From Acanthaster planci (lineage: Eukaryota > Echinodermata > Asteroidea > Valvatida > Acanthasteridae), in NCBI RefSeq assembly GCF_001949145.1, contig NW_019091661.1, forward strand, positions 61,782 through 125,781: a DNA stretch of 64,000 nt, read 5' to 3'. The notes under the pieces were generated by a model. The model searched no databases and was not told the origin of the DNA. It saw only the letters and a program-made list of their open reading frames with translations. Within the stretch, counting starts at the first letter, position 1, and every line of letters begins with the position of its first letter. Positions 20,984 to 33,284 of the stretch are shown here, piece after piece. The translations under genes and the position numbers were made by a program.

Positions 20984-23900
20984 ATGTCATCACAAAACCT
21001 ACCGCTGAATGAGATGGGGAACAATTCGGCAGATGAAGGCTCATCGGCCAGGCTGAACACAGGTAGGCCTCATTCGCCATTCTTTGCAGGCATCAGTGAC
21101 TCGCTTCAATTCGCGATTACATGTACCTTGTGTAAGGCTGTGCAACACTTGCTTTCACGCAGGGAATCTATGTAGGCAACGCGCCAACTAGTTCTACGCC
21201 TGCTACAAAACCACGTGGCAAGTTCATCGATTCATTATGATCATGCGTACTCGAGCATTGTACACTTACGAATATCACACATAAGTAAGACATGTGTTTA
21301 CAAAAACATGTGTTTAATTAGTAAATAACGAGAACTATTAACTTTAATACACCAATGATGTTTAGGAAAGACCACTCATATGTTTTGTACACAGTTGTCA
21401 ATCGGGGACCCTCTGTCGATAGGGGACCTTATTGTCCTCTTTTGTTCAGGGTCCCCAACTGAATGCACAAACAAACTCATGTCCCCCCGTCCCCCACCGA
21501 TTGACGCCCATGGTTGCAGTATTTTTTATTGCTGGACTACTCAGTGAATATGTACATGACGGATGTCCCTGCAGTTGCTGAACATGGAGGTAGCTACCTC
21601 TATGGAGGTTATCCACGCCATGAACAACTCTGGCTTGATAATACCATAATACACAGGGCTTCACCGCCATAACTATGGGCAGCGCATTGAATGCAAACCA
21701 GGTACACGTATGATGTTTAGTTAACGGTGAGGTGAAGAATTTAATTTATTCTTTACACGCGCATCGCTTATCTTATTTTAATAATGCATTATTCATATAG
21801 TTTCTTTGAAGATATGCAAATAACAGACTGAAATTTAATGTTTGGTTGAATTGCTGCCTTGATGTTTTTTGTTTGTTTGTTTGTCTTTTCCTGATTAAAT
21901 TAACCTTTAAGTTTTCGAATCAAACACCACCGACAAAAAGAAAAATTCACATCCACATTCGCTCGTCACTCAGCACCCACACAGGGTGCTAGAAAGGGCA
22001 AAAATCTACGCATTTTACATATCTTTTTGACCGCGTCACAGCTACACACGCACAAAGCTGGATTAGTTACTTGCTGCTGTAATACGCCTCGAGCAAAAGC
22101 ACTCCATTATCGGTTGAAAAGATCTGCGTTGGTCGGGAGTGTTCAATTTTCTGGAAGCGATGCGACCGTAACAGGTTCATTTCCTCAAGTCGATTGTGAA
22201 CCGGCAAAGTTCAGCTCAGACAGGAGCCTCCACTGCTAAGTTTAATAGCGCCCTCTCTTGGTCCAGCTCGAGGCCATTTAACCAGATCAGTGCGCAAGTG
22301 TCACGCGCGTAAAGGTTAACCCTCTTAATTGTTCAAAATTAATCAATTCTATCCATTGATTACTCGACAAACATGACGTCATGATTTTTCCTTCCCAGTG
22401 CCTTGTGTGGGTGCTGCGTAACAAGCGAAGCCATGAGGCAACTATTTCTTATTTTCTGCTTCACGATTTTTATGTTTGGGAAGTCCTGGCATCCGTTTAG
22501 AAGGTTTCTCCTTGCAGAAATTCGAATTTTACTTTGGAGAATTCTGCGGTACCACAAAAAGTGGACAACTTAAAATTCTAAATTTCTTTCGGCAAGGTTT
22601 GGAGTTGAACATGTTGCTGTATACGAACTCTTCTAGTTTCGGTAACACAAAGTGGTGGTGAACCGAAAGTGGTCCAAATAACATTCAAACTGCCAACTTG
22701 AATCGGGTTCAAAGTTTTCATAACTAAGGAATTGCGCTACATTAGGATTTATTTAGACTAAACTTCGAGGTACGCCCCTGCTTTCAAAATGGAATGGTCT
22801 TTGTCCATGAGGAAATGCCCAAGAGAAGCGCTCAAACAGCCTGCATGCTGCTAGCCTCGGCACTGGTATCCCGTTGGCTGGGTCTAAATTTAAGTTCTGT
22901 TTTAACTGTACGTGTTGATGTACTTATTTTGTCATTGGCGAGTCAAATGTAAAGCCTTCTTAACGTGGTGTAGGTAAACTTGGTTGCTTAGTTGCACAAG
23001 GTCTGCATGCATTCAAAATATTGACCCTTTGTAGCTATTAAATAACTCTGTCCATAATGCGTTACGTAACATGAGTGGCTTTTGCTGCTTTGCATTATAC
23101 GTAGCTATGCATTAGTCTACTGCATGTAATGCTTTCATCTTTTTTTGCGGCACTGGGCCCTTCCCGTTAGATTTCGAAGTTTGCTGCTGTCGAGCAACGA
23201 ATATTGGAGGGCTTCTTCATTCCATTCTTTAGTTACAAGAAACCTTTCCGATCGGCGCACAGTCCATTAACTAAGAATTTTCCTCCAGTTTTGGTCGGTG
23301 TCTTGTTGGCCCGTGACTTTTTTAAGGCGGCTTTAGCAGTATGCCACGGAACACGCAGGTCCAGGAGGGTGAGTATCGAGTACATGTTTAACATGATATG
23401 AGGGGATGCTGAGCCTGTCTGTGCGGCTATGGCGAAGTATGCATGTGAAACATTATACATGGAGGCACCAAACGAAACTTAGGCTTTTTATCCCGATGCT
23501 GCACTTTTATTTAGAAGAGCCAATGTACAGTACCTACATGTACGTACATAGTTCGTCTACACAGGACTCAACGCGTGTAGCTTGGGTCCTATTGGTCTTG
23601 TACAAAGCTTGAATGAATAATATTATGCATACATGTATATTTTATGATTATCGCTAGATTAATTTCGCTTAAGGGCCAGAATTTATTTTTGTTAGAGAGA
23701 AGAGAAGCTGCCCCCTAGTGAGAGACAAGGAGCCTGGTATGGACATACCACCATGACCACGCCGATAAGGCTTCATGTACAGTACATGTACGTGCCTCCA
23801 TGGTGCAAAATATCAAAGTAGGCCCACTGGATCCTATTCCCTATTATAGGTTGGAGTTTATTTTCATGTCGGCGGCAAAAGAAATCACAAGTAACCAAGT

Positions 23901-26900
23901 GTCACACAAACATAGGGAAATTTGTTACAACAACAATTTTTTTATTAATGGGAACTGGCCTGTTCTAAACTACCAATATGTAGGGGAAAATGAAGCACTG
24001 TGCTTTTGGCTGTTCCTTTTACACAAAGATTCAGACTGGACATGAAACGTACATGTACGTAAGACAGAACACATGAGTCAATACAATATAATACACTGCA
24101 TGGCAGGATATAGACAACAGTAAGGCCGCACCGGATCTCTTGTGTAGAGCAAGGTCTAGGTCTTCGCTCCATTGGAAATGTGTGGAGACGCGCAGACAAT
24201 AGACCTAGCCATAGCTCTGGAAGCCCGTTTCGGACACGGCCTAAGACAGATGTGCTAACAGTTGACACCAGACCTTTAAAGAATGAAAGTGTAGACTGGC
24301 ATGATAACATGATCTGATTTTCATGACACAAACTGATAAGGCAGGTTTTGAGTTTTGCAGTAAATGTGTTTTGCGTTGAAAGTCTTGTCATATCCGTATT
24401 AAGGTCACGTCCAAAGGACACACAAAGTGAAATAAGACCATTTTTGGAAACAGAAGTATGGTTTTAATTACCATAATAGTTGCCTCTGGATGCACTTCTA
24501 GTTGAATGGGAATATACTGACAGTTATTAAACCATTCATTGAAATAGCGCGGGAAAAGACCATGTTTATATTTAAACATAGGCTATATTTACCAAGTTCA
24601 AATTGAAAAGGTCGTTTAGTCTAAGTCTGTCCCCGTCTGCTGTATGTACACGTTTATGGCATTACTGAGTCGGGTCTTCAGTATCAACAATATACACTGC
24701 CCGCCTTTTATTTACCGCCAACATTGCGTGAGTAGACTTCCAAACGACTTATCCAACTGCACCGTCTTCCCATCATCTGGCAGAGAATTAATTCAAGATA
24801 GCCTTCTTACAAGTCTTTTGTTTGCTTATTCGTTTGCTAAGTTTAATTAGTTGTTAAATCTAAATCAGATTTTTTAATTATTATGAAAACTGGGAACAAG
24901 TTGGCTGCTTTATTTATTCAAAAGCAAGCAAATTAGCTGCAGATGTATTAATTTTCTTTAATTTATATCTTTACAACAAAATTGAATAACTTTGGATTTG
25001 AATTAAGAAATATAAATCAAGTAATTGACTATATTCAGAAACCACCTTGAATATTGTCTAAACCAGTGCAATGCACGTAGTGTCCCCTCTTGGTACATGT
25101 ACCTGCAGAGGCAACATTGCTTTCAGAGACAGGTACGGTATGGTACTAGTAAAAATTAGTTGTGCGAGGGCGCTCTTCAACAGAAATAAAACAACTATCG
25201 ATCCCTGACGTCTTGGGCCAAGACTAGTATAGTACATACATGCAAGGATAAAGTGCGTACCAGGTTTTAAACCAAACTAAGTTTTGACAAAACTAGTGTT
25301 CACAAGAATTCGCCGACAGGGTATACCGCGGTACTCGTGCATGTATCCAATAACTAATGAGTGATGAGGATGCCACCAACCACATGTACATGTATTTATT
25401 TTACATGCTACAGGTACATGTACATGTAGGTACAAAATGCTGGTATTTTACCTTGCTGTAATATGCACAAAAGTACCTTGGTTTTGTTCAGCTCTTTTGT
25501 GAACAATAGAGCAACAATGACCTAGACTGGATTAAAAATCACTTTATTAAGAGCGGGTTCTTACTGGTGTTAGTTTCACTGCAATAAAATACATGTGTAC
25601 TTGTCGAGATAAAGGTTGAGGTACACTGATATTTCACAGTGTCAAACTCTGAAGTGGGCAATTTAAATGAAGTGAAATATAATCGTGATTACAAATCCTT
25701 CGTATCGAATTCATCCACTGAATTCAAAGAGCTGATTTAAATCCAAACAAGTGGATTGAATTGAACCAATAAAAAGAAACATCCTGCCGACCCAGATTGT
25801 GTGTAACACGTTGCATTCATACATCTGATTAATACTGAGAACTGAAAGGCTGGCAGAGGGGGGATTCGTTGTTTAAAGAAATGTGCAAAACTTCCCAAAA
25901 TAAACCAATCAGTCGAAGAGAAGTTTAAAAGTTGAAACATTCTTGCCTTTCCCCAAAATAATTAAATGTATTAATTTAAACCAGTGATTTTTAAAAATCA
26001 TTTGATTTAAATCGCAATCTAAATCGGTGATTTACATCAGCCAACCCTGCCTTCTTCACCTCCAAGTGTCTCCATCACGTTGTGCTTGACCGTCTCATCC
26101 AGCTCAACTTGTCTGCTTGGCCTGGGCTTCGTTCCTGCCGTGATACTACCTTTAATATGTTGGAACCAAGAACTAAGAACACCTCCAGAGACAAAGCCTA
26201 ATTCGTAATTACCGGACGGACCTACCTATCGGAATAACTAGAATATCACTGGAGACCATTTAAACGAATACTCATGTTTCCACTTTCCTGTTTAAGATGT
26301 CGATATTTTATTATCTGCATATGGTGTTGCTTTATATCGCCACGATGTGTATGGGAAGTCTTATTACCATTGCTGTTCGTGCACCTTTTCTTAACCGAAC
26401 CGAACTAGTTGATTACATGTCGACGGCTTTCAATGCACAGAAGATGCACAGAAAGGGCTAAAAAACAAACAAACAATAAACATCTTTTCATCTGCCTACC
26501 TACCTATAAACCTTACTACGAAGTACGTATAATTTCACGTTAAAGCCTGCCGTATCGTCTTCTCGCTTCATTCCGATGCACAGAAAGTTAATTAGTGGCA
26601 TGTTCTGTTTGTATTTTGACAGTGAGGGATGACGAGGAGTTGAGCTGCGCTACTTATGTGCTGATAGTGCTGTCGTACATCATCTTCGTATTCACGCTTC
26701 CATTTTCACTGTGTTACTGCTTCAAGGTTTGCTGGAAATGCTCTTTCTACTTGATAAGCAAAGGGCTTATTTACAGTGACAAGCGTAACGGATAACGTAA
26801 AAACTATGCTGCGCGACAATCTGCGCAAGGCGGAAACCCGCTCATTATGCAAATCGTTACGTTTATGATTTTCCACGTGATCACTATAATAATAAATGAG

Positions 26901-29133
26901 GATTGAAGGAACAACCGGGAAGCATTAAACCGTTCCAGTGGATCCCTGACGTCATGCCTAATGAGTCCATTGATTGGTCAAAACGCACTGCAGCGCGGTG
27001 TCTTAGTTTCCAAATACAGCGGTTCATCGCCGAACCGCGCGCTTTGTCCGCTAGGTCTCCCGTTACCACGTGACTATGTAAATGACCCTTCAGCTGGCCT
27101 GGGTAAAGAAGTCGCCAAACGTTACTTTCTTACGTCCTCACCGTGTGCTTAAGCTGAAGGTGATCAGAAAGGCTATGCAACATAATGAAAACAATTTTTT
27201 CTCGGCATTTTTCGATTCCTGGTGCAGATAAGCGATTCACGAAAATGAAGTCAAGATATCGCCGTGTATGCTGTGCACCCAGGATTCGTCAGCAGGGCTG
27301 AATTGAAAGGCTTTCCGCAGGAACAAAATCCAGCTATTATAAGCGTGATTCTGCCTCGACAACGGGGCATGCGCTAGTATTTTTTTTGGGGGGGGGGATA
27401 GTGAGAAAAGGGTGTATACATGGCCAGTGTAGCCTCCACTCCTCACTACTTTGGAAATTTCAATTTTTTTTGAAATTTCACAATTTTTTTGGAATTCACT
27501 TTCCTTCCAAAATGCAGTTCCCACGATCTTTCATCAGTTTCGGCAAATTTTGAACGAAAAAGCCGGGGGGGGGGCCGTTCAAACCCGAACCCACTTCTAC
27601 CACATAATTCTGTGAGCAGTAATTGGACTACTAATAAAAGATATTTTGGAACTTCTTCGGGTTCCTCTCCAATTCTTTAGAAGTTTGCTTATAAAAGTGT
27701 TCACATTTCTCTCAGACGGTTGCCGAGTACGAGCGAGCCATCATCTTCCGTGCCGGTCGCCTTCTACCGGGTGGTCCCAAGGGGCCTGGCTTGTTCTTCA
27801 TCCTGCCTTGCATCGATGAGTTCAGAGTCGTTGACCTCCGGACTCTCTCCTTTGATGTGCCGCCACAAGAGGTTAGTTATTTTGTGGTCCTCGCGAATAT
27901 GATCTTCGCACTTTGTGCTCACATTGATACGACTTTGGCAACAGATCTGATGTGTCCAAGGACCGTTAGCAAAGATTTCCATGTAGTTGAGTCTGGTGCC
28001 GCAGAATCCAAGCTAAAGGTACGCAGGCTACTAAAAAGTGCACGCACGAATGAAAACTTTTATTGCTTCAGCACAAACTACGTGTACATTGTATAAAAAT
28101 GAGACAATTTCTTTCTATTGTAGATCCTGTCTAAAGACAGCGTGACCGTGACTGTGGATGCCGTGGTCTACTTCCGCGTGTCTGATCCGACCATGGCCGT
28201 GTTGAACGTGGAGAACTACAAGCGGTCCACCGAGCTGCTTGCCGCCACCACCCTGCGTAACATCCTAGGCACCAAGACCCTGGCTGAGGTGCTGAGCCAT
28301 CGCGAGGAGATCAGCACCGGACTGCAGTCTCAACTGGACGAAGCCACCGATCCGTGGGGCATCAAGGTGGAACGCGTGGAGATGTGAGTTCCCAGCTGCG
28401 CGACATGACGTTCTACCCTTTGATTCTGACCGCACTAGTCAACCGTGAATAAATATTGCTGAGCTGAAAAGTCACAGCTAAAAACTTGAAGCGTCTTTCA
28501 GTCATGCGTGCGTCCAATGTATGACGTAGTTGACTAAACGAATGACTTTTAATATACTCTTGATAAAAAGTGCAGATGTGACACATTTCTCATCATCTGA
28601 TATCCATACTTACGATATCTGTCAATACTGTGCGGTGCATTTGTCGTGCATCTCAAAGTTCTTCAAATGCAATGCATAATTGCATGTACATTTCCTCCTT
28701 TTTTGATAAATAGTAAGGACGTTCGCCTGCCAATCCAGATGCAGCGTGCCATGGCTGCCGAGGCTGAAGCCTCCAGGGAGGCTCGCGCCAAGGTAAGTCA
28801 TTACATTTATGCATCAGTTACAACGTTTCTTGGGGGACAATAAGGAGATTTGATGCCAGCAAAATGACGGAATTACCTGATCGGGCAAATTTCGAGATTG
28901 GTAATTACTCAGCTAACAGTCTTACCATTACTCCCACCGAACAGGTGATCGCTGCCGAGGGTGAGCAGAACGCATCCCGCGCCCTGAAGGAGGCGGCAGA
29001 CATCATTGCCGAGTCGCCCAACGCCCTCCAGCTCCGCTACCTCCAGACCCTCAACTCCATCTCGGCTGAAAAGAACTCCACCATCATCTTCCCGCTGCCT
29101 ATTGACATCCTGTCTGGGATCTTGAAAAAATAA
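20984..29133 (+). CDS. Stomatin paralogue 1 (six exons, 288 residues)
   Basis: Coding exons: 20984-21062 (inferred), 26623-26726, 27716-27871, 28124-28383, 28714-28792, 28945-29133; total 867 nt. Stomatins are monotopic membrane scaffolds that bind cholesterol, oligomerise and modulate ion channels and transporters. Exon 2 encodes a diverged membrane hairpin ([19 protein letters not shown], with the hairpin proline at 53). Exons 3-5 encode the PHB/SPFH domain ([65 protein letters not shown]). Exon 6 holds the C-terminal [11 protein letters not shown] and PLPIDIL. It ends in LKK, unlike the FMN(x)K end of the other three. The first exon is chosen because its length (79 nt), phase-1 end and G|GTAGG donor match the other paralogues, though ATG 20984 has weak context. 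A 9-codon exon at 23341-23368 is an alternative. Confidence 0.88.
22091..22275. repeat. Dispersed repeat family R2, copy 2
   Basis: This aligns with 4842-5020 in the same orientation. It ends with ATAGCGCCCTCTC and GGTCCAGCTC. On the minus strand the end reads CCAAGAGAGGGCGC, which matches 12 of 14 positions of the CTCF core. It lies in intron 1 of stomatin paralogue 1. Confidence 0.7.
23341..23368 (+). other. Possible alternative first coding exon of stomatin paralogue 1
   Basis: An ATG with A at -3 opens nine codons plus one base, followed by the strong donor GTGAGT. It ends in phase 1, so it would splice in frame to exon 2 at 26623 and give a 271-residue protein. It has no similarity to the other N-termini, but these are variable anyway. 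It could be an alternative promoter exon or chance. Confidence 0.25.
23708..23721 (-). promoter_or_regulatory. CTCF-like motif
   Basis: On the minus strand this reads TCACTAGGGGGCAG, agreeing at 13 of 14 positions with the bilaterian CTCF core CCASYAGRGGGCRS. It lies in intron 1 of stomatin paralogue 1. Function is inferred from motif alone. Confidence 0.35.
24121..24245. mobile_element. Foldback MITE family M1, copy 2
   Basis: Best-preserved copy of the family also at 5067 and 42975. The ends TAAGGCCGCACC and GGACACGGCCTAAG are imperfect inverted repeats, and the inner arms carry AGGTCTAGGTCT and AGACCTAGCC. It lies in intron 1 of stomatin paralogue 1. Confidence 0.75.
24915..25585. repeat. 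Dispersed repeat family R1, copy 2
   Basis: This is collinear with 1970-2485. It carries an extra segment of roughly 110 bp near 25130-25250 that is absent from copy 1, so either this copy gained an insertion or copy 1 is deleted. No coding potential was recognised. It lies in intron 1 of stomatin paralogue 1. Confidence 0.75.
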
Positions 29134-30404
29134 TAATAGTAACGATCAAGTGAGGTATGACCTGAAAGGGCGGGGCATGTGATCTACCCAAGTTACATTT
29201 AATCACATTGTCGAAAAACTGCATGTACTCCTGCCCTTTGGACGAGTCCTTAAAGTAATGTTATTCTTACTCAAGGTGGTTATACATTTATCACGACAAC
29301 TTATTTCATTGTTTTAATTTATCGACTTATACTGTAACAATAATTGACTATACCGTGTACTAATTTATACATTTATACTATTCATTTGACCTGTAACTAG
29401 AGTGCTTTTAGCGTTTTTATTCTGGATAACACCTATAGAGTGGTCGGAAAAATCTGTCTCGCAGCAAAAGAGGATACGTGTGTACATATAGGGTGATACG
29501 CGTCACAGTGACGTCAAATTTAGTGTCCCAGTGTCTGCCCTTTTGTTTGTAATATTTCACGATAGAAATACTGGACTGAGCTATTAAAAATCCAACATGT
29601 GAAAAGCATTTTCAAATACAGTGAGAAATTTGGGGATAACAGCCTTTAGAGTACACATTTCATGTTTGCAGGTTTGTCCTGGTTTAAAAGGGTATATTAT
29701 ATTGCTAAATGCAAGAGGTCAGTGAAGTTGTCAGATGAAAGGCCCCTCCCGTAGCTGACGGCAGGACCAGCTATATAACATCTATATACATGTAGTTGTG
29801 AAATGTATTGGAAAACTCCACAACTATTAAAGGCACTCAAGGTGAACGTTATCAGTAATGCTAAAGGTTTAACAGAAGTTGAAGTAGATTTTTTAATCAT
29901 GTATTTAATCATGTATAAAATATCGCAAGATGGACAATCAATATGTACCACAAGGGAACATTTCAAAGGATGCATGGGTTAAAAAGGAGAATATTGACGG
30001 CATTGGGGCCAAATCAATTATTGATGGAGAACTGCTCACCGACCGGGTAGTTTTGTCTTTGTTAAACAATGGAGGAAGGACATAGAAGGAGTCACAACTC
30101 CTTCTGTGTCATCGCATCGCTGCCTGGTCAGACAAACATTCCAAAAATGCCCAATTACTGCCTGCAGCTTAGCCTGACAAGTGGGACGAGTAGTATTCTA
30201 GCAATATGTGGTGTTTTGTTTGTAATTAACTACGACTTGTCGCCGTGACCAGGAGAAAGAGAGCGAAAAATCTCTAACATTAGATCTACTTTTGCCATTG
30301 CGAATAATCTTTTTTTAAATTTTGATACATTGTACCATTATCCATGCAATGTTTGTAATTTTATTTTATCTCTCCAAAACATCAGTTTTCAAAATTATGG
30401 GAGA

Positions 30405-31270
30405 CGAAAAGTGGCCATCTGCTTTTCTGTAATCAGAATAGTAGAAAAGCCGATTTTATGGTTTTGTAACATGCAATTTTCGACTTTCCTACTTTTCTGC
30501 CACCTCAAAATGCGTAACCATTGTTTGGTTACGCATTCTTCTTTTTTCTGCTTTTCTGATTCAAGAAAAGCAGATTTTTTTTTCTTTATCCGCTGGCGGC
30601 AGAGAAGTGGCCATCTGCGTTTCTCCTTTCGAACAGGCAGAAGGGAGGATAGGACGTTTTAACACAAACCGCGAATTTTACTTTTCAGCTTTTTTTTATA
30701 CCGGAGAAGCATATTTTACGCAGGCGGCCGAAAAGTGGCCATCTTCATGCTATTCAGCCTTCCAAGTGCCGTGAACGGGGTCGTGAACCTCAGGTTATGA
30801 CCATTTCCTTTCCAAGCAATTGAAGACGTATAAACCAAGAACTACAGTCCACCCTGTCTTTTGTTATGAAAGATTCACGTTTTCCATGGCCCAAGCAAGC
30901 GTGTGTGTCTATGAATGATAGCTGTTAACCTGTTCTGGTATATTTCCTTTGAGATGCTGTTTTCTCGGCCTCACAGGGACAGTGATACTACCGTATTGGA
31001 TTGGTCCCCGGAAAGTATTCTGAAGTATTGGTTTCCACGCCTTCACTCCCCCAGAACGGAAATGGTCGTAACCTACAGGTTCACGACCCCATTCACGACT
31101 CATTGAGGGCAGAAAAGCAGATGGCCACTTTTCGGCCGCCAACAAAAAGAGGAATAGTAAAACTGCTTTTGTAGTAGGCCTAGCAGAAAAGTGGAAAAGT
31201 CAAAAATAGCATGTTGCAAAGACGTAAAATCTGCTTTTCTACTATTCTGATAGCAGATGGCCACTTTTCG
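30405..31270. mobile_element. Large foldback DNA element (~865 bp)
   Basis: The outer left arm (30405 to about 30510) begins CGAAAAGTGGCCATCTGC and is mirrored at the right end (about 31140-31270). A second inner pair, 30726-30808 and 31058-31139, continues the pairing through GGCCGAAAAGTGGCCATC and GGGTCGTGAACCT. The unpaired left insert carries another AAGTGGCCATCTGC copy near 30603 and a perfect hairpin at 30509-30537. The loop at 30809-31057 has no transposase frame. This is a nested or composite non-autonomous foldback element. Confidence 0.8.
30509..30537. repeat. Perfect 12-bp-arm hairpin inside the foldback element
   Basis: AATGCGTAACCA, loop TTGTT, then TGGTTACGCATT. The arms match exactly. 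It sits in the part of the left arm that has no partner in the right arm, so it is probably a separate insertion or a local duplication. Confidence 0.75.
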
Positions 31271-33284
31271 TTTTCATACTGCATGGTTTAAATGCAGTTG
31301 GTCTTACAAGTGAAAACATCGTAGACGTGTGAAAAAGTGTTTTGAACTCAATAAGCAGTGACTCAGATCATAAACACCAGCTGCTGAAGTTCGGTCAACA
31401 CAAAACGCATGAAGCGATGAGAGTTTTCTTTATAGTTTCGTTGAAATAAAAGCTTTCCCATCGTTCACAAACCTTTTTTCAGTCTTTCATATATATATCC
31501 AGTCGTTTTTCAATTTTTATATCACAATGAACTTCTGATTTGGAAATTTTAATGTGTTTTCTGCTCTATTTCTGTTTTATCACATAAGCTATGGAAATTC
31601 AGTCTGGCGTGTCTGGCATTTATGAACTAACCCGGGAAATGAGATATAATTATGATGGGAACTGCACATTTTTATTTCATGCAACGGCAGACCAGTTATC
31701 GTTTTATTTCTTGTGTTTCTGTACTTTACAAACTTGACATACCAAAACCACAAGAGGGGGTGCCCGTAAGGCCTCGCCAGAAAGTTCCAATGTATGGTGG
31801 GAGACATAGAGCTTAAATTTTATTTTCCTGGTTGGGCAAAGTACTCGCCACCAACGAACTGAAATCCATGGCAGGGGTCTAATTTCTAGGTTTTGTAAAG
31901 CAAGTTATTGATTTCCGTCGGACGACCTTTATGTGCAGTCTCCCTCCCTCTCTGTAAAATTTCGTTCACTTTTTCCCCTTGTTTTTAATTCTCTCCGGGG
32001 ATGCAAGCACTACGTTGACCCCTTCCCCCGCGATGCCCATTGATATGCTTACTTACTCGTCAATCCCTCGTAGCCTCTGATTCTTCAACAGATATCCAAC
32101 TTTTGAATCCGATGCCCTGTAATGCTCATGGATGCATCAACTTTTTAAGCTAGATTCCAATTTTAAAAAATGCAAAAGCTAGGAGCTCCGGAAGATATTT
32201 CTTCTCTGTAGCAACGATAAACTTGACAGGTGTTTGAATTCTCCGGTAAGCAGTGATATCAGAAGATGTGTTTATTATACCGGTCAAATTCCTTCAAGTC
32301 CTGAAGTAGGCTATATAGTTGCAGTGTTATTTGTTACCCTTCGCAACTAAACACGTACATAAATAGAGGAAAAACCTGAACTGTAGCGCTAGCCTTTTCA
32401 GTGAAACTGCGCTGACGTTGGGTGCGCTATTTTGTTTGAGGGGTATAGCGGTAGCTAGGCGGCCGCGCTCTGCGCGCCTACTTCTCAATGCTCCCACGCC
32501 ACGTACCCGCGCTGTACATCACGTTGGCCTACATGCATGAATGGCACCGTTTGCTAATGCCACTGCAGTAGCTTTCCTTAAACAGAGAAAACAAAGAACA
32601 CTGTACACTCTTTTAGCCTAATTGGCTTATCACCGGTATTTATGCAGTTCAATTTTTTTTTTGGAGGCATGAAATTTGAGACAAATATAATAGGCGTAGG
32701 CGTATACATCGCAATGTGCTTTAAAAAAACATAAAACAATTTTACTAACATGCCCCACGAATAGTTATTATAGCACCTTGATTGCAAATTCGTACGGTGC
32801 CGGTGCTTGGCACTATTAAAGGTTTGACTGATTTTACATGTCATCATACCATAGCGACGGCATTTGTGCTTTTGTGAATACGCGCTTCTGTAACTTTCAA
32901 ACGAGGCAACACATAAATTCCGAATAGCAAGAGCTAGCAGTAGTGACTTGACGACGACACCGAACCAGTCAGATGCCGTGGTAGTCAGATACCAAACAGA
33001 GTTGCGGCTGCCCACCCGTTCAATTTGTCCGGGAATCAGACTACCCAAAATACCCGGATTTTGCCCATGTCGACGTACGTATGTACAAACATGACAAATG
33101 TACATATATGTACTGTACATGTACACGCATACGGTAATAAATAAGGCTAGCCGCGTGTTGATGCTGCACGGTCGAAGCGGCATTGATGCTGTAATGCCTG
33201 GGTAGGCCCCCTAATTAATTTTTTGGTAGTATTTTTCGTAAATGCGTTAATGCCCACGTCTTGGCCTAAACCCCCAGCGTGATC

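Larger units (their letters stand above)
29134..33284. other. Intergenic region between stomatin paralogues 1 and 2
   Basis: This holds the 3' UTR of paralogue 1 (first ATTAAA at 29583-29588, no nearby AATAAA), the foldback element at 30405-31270, and the presumed promoter of paralogue 2. A 201-codon open frame on the minus strand at 32578-33183 has no recognisable motif and is not called as a gene. Otherwise nothing is recognised. Confidence 0.55.

Noticed and set aside
27375-27580. Poly-G runs as G-quadruplex candidates
   Set aside because: These are two isolated single G runs (near 27387 and 27565), not four spaced tracts, so a regulatory quadruplex is not supported.
32578-33183. 201-codon minus-strand open frame upstream of stomatin paralogue 2
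   Set aside because: No domain, no splice context and low-complexity Y/M/C-rich stretches from TACATGT repeats. A frame this long can arise by chance in 64 kb.
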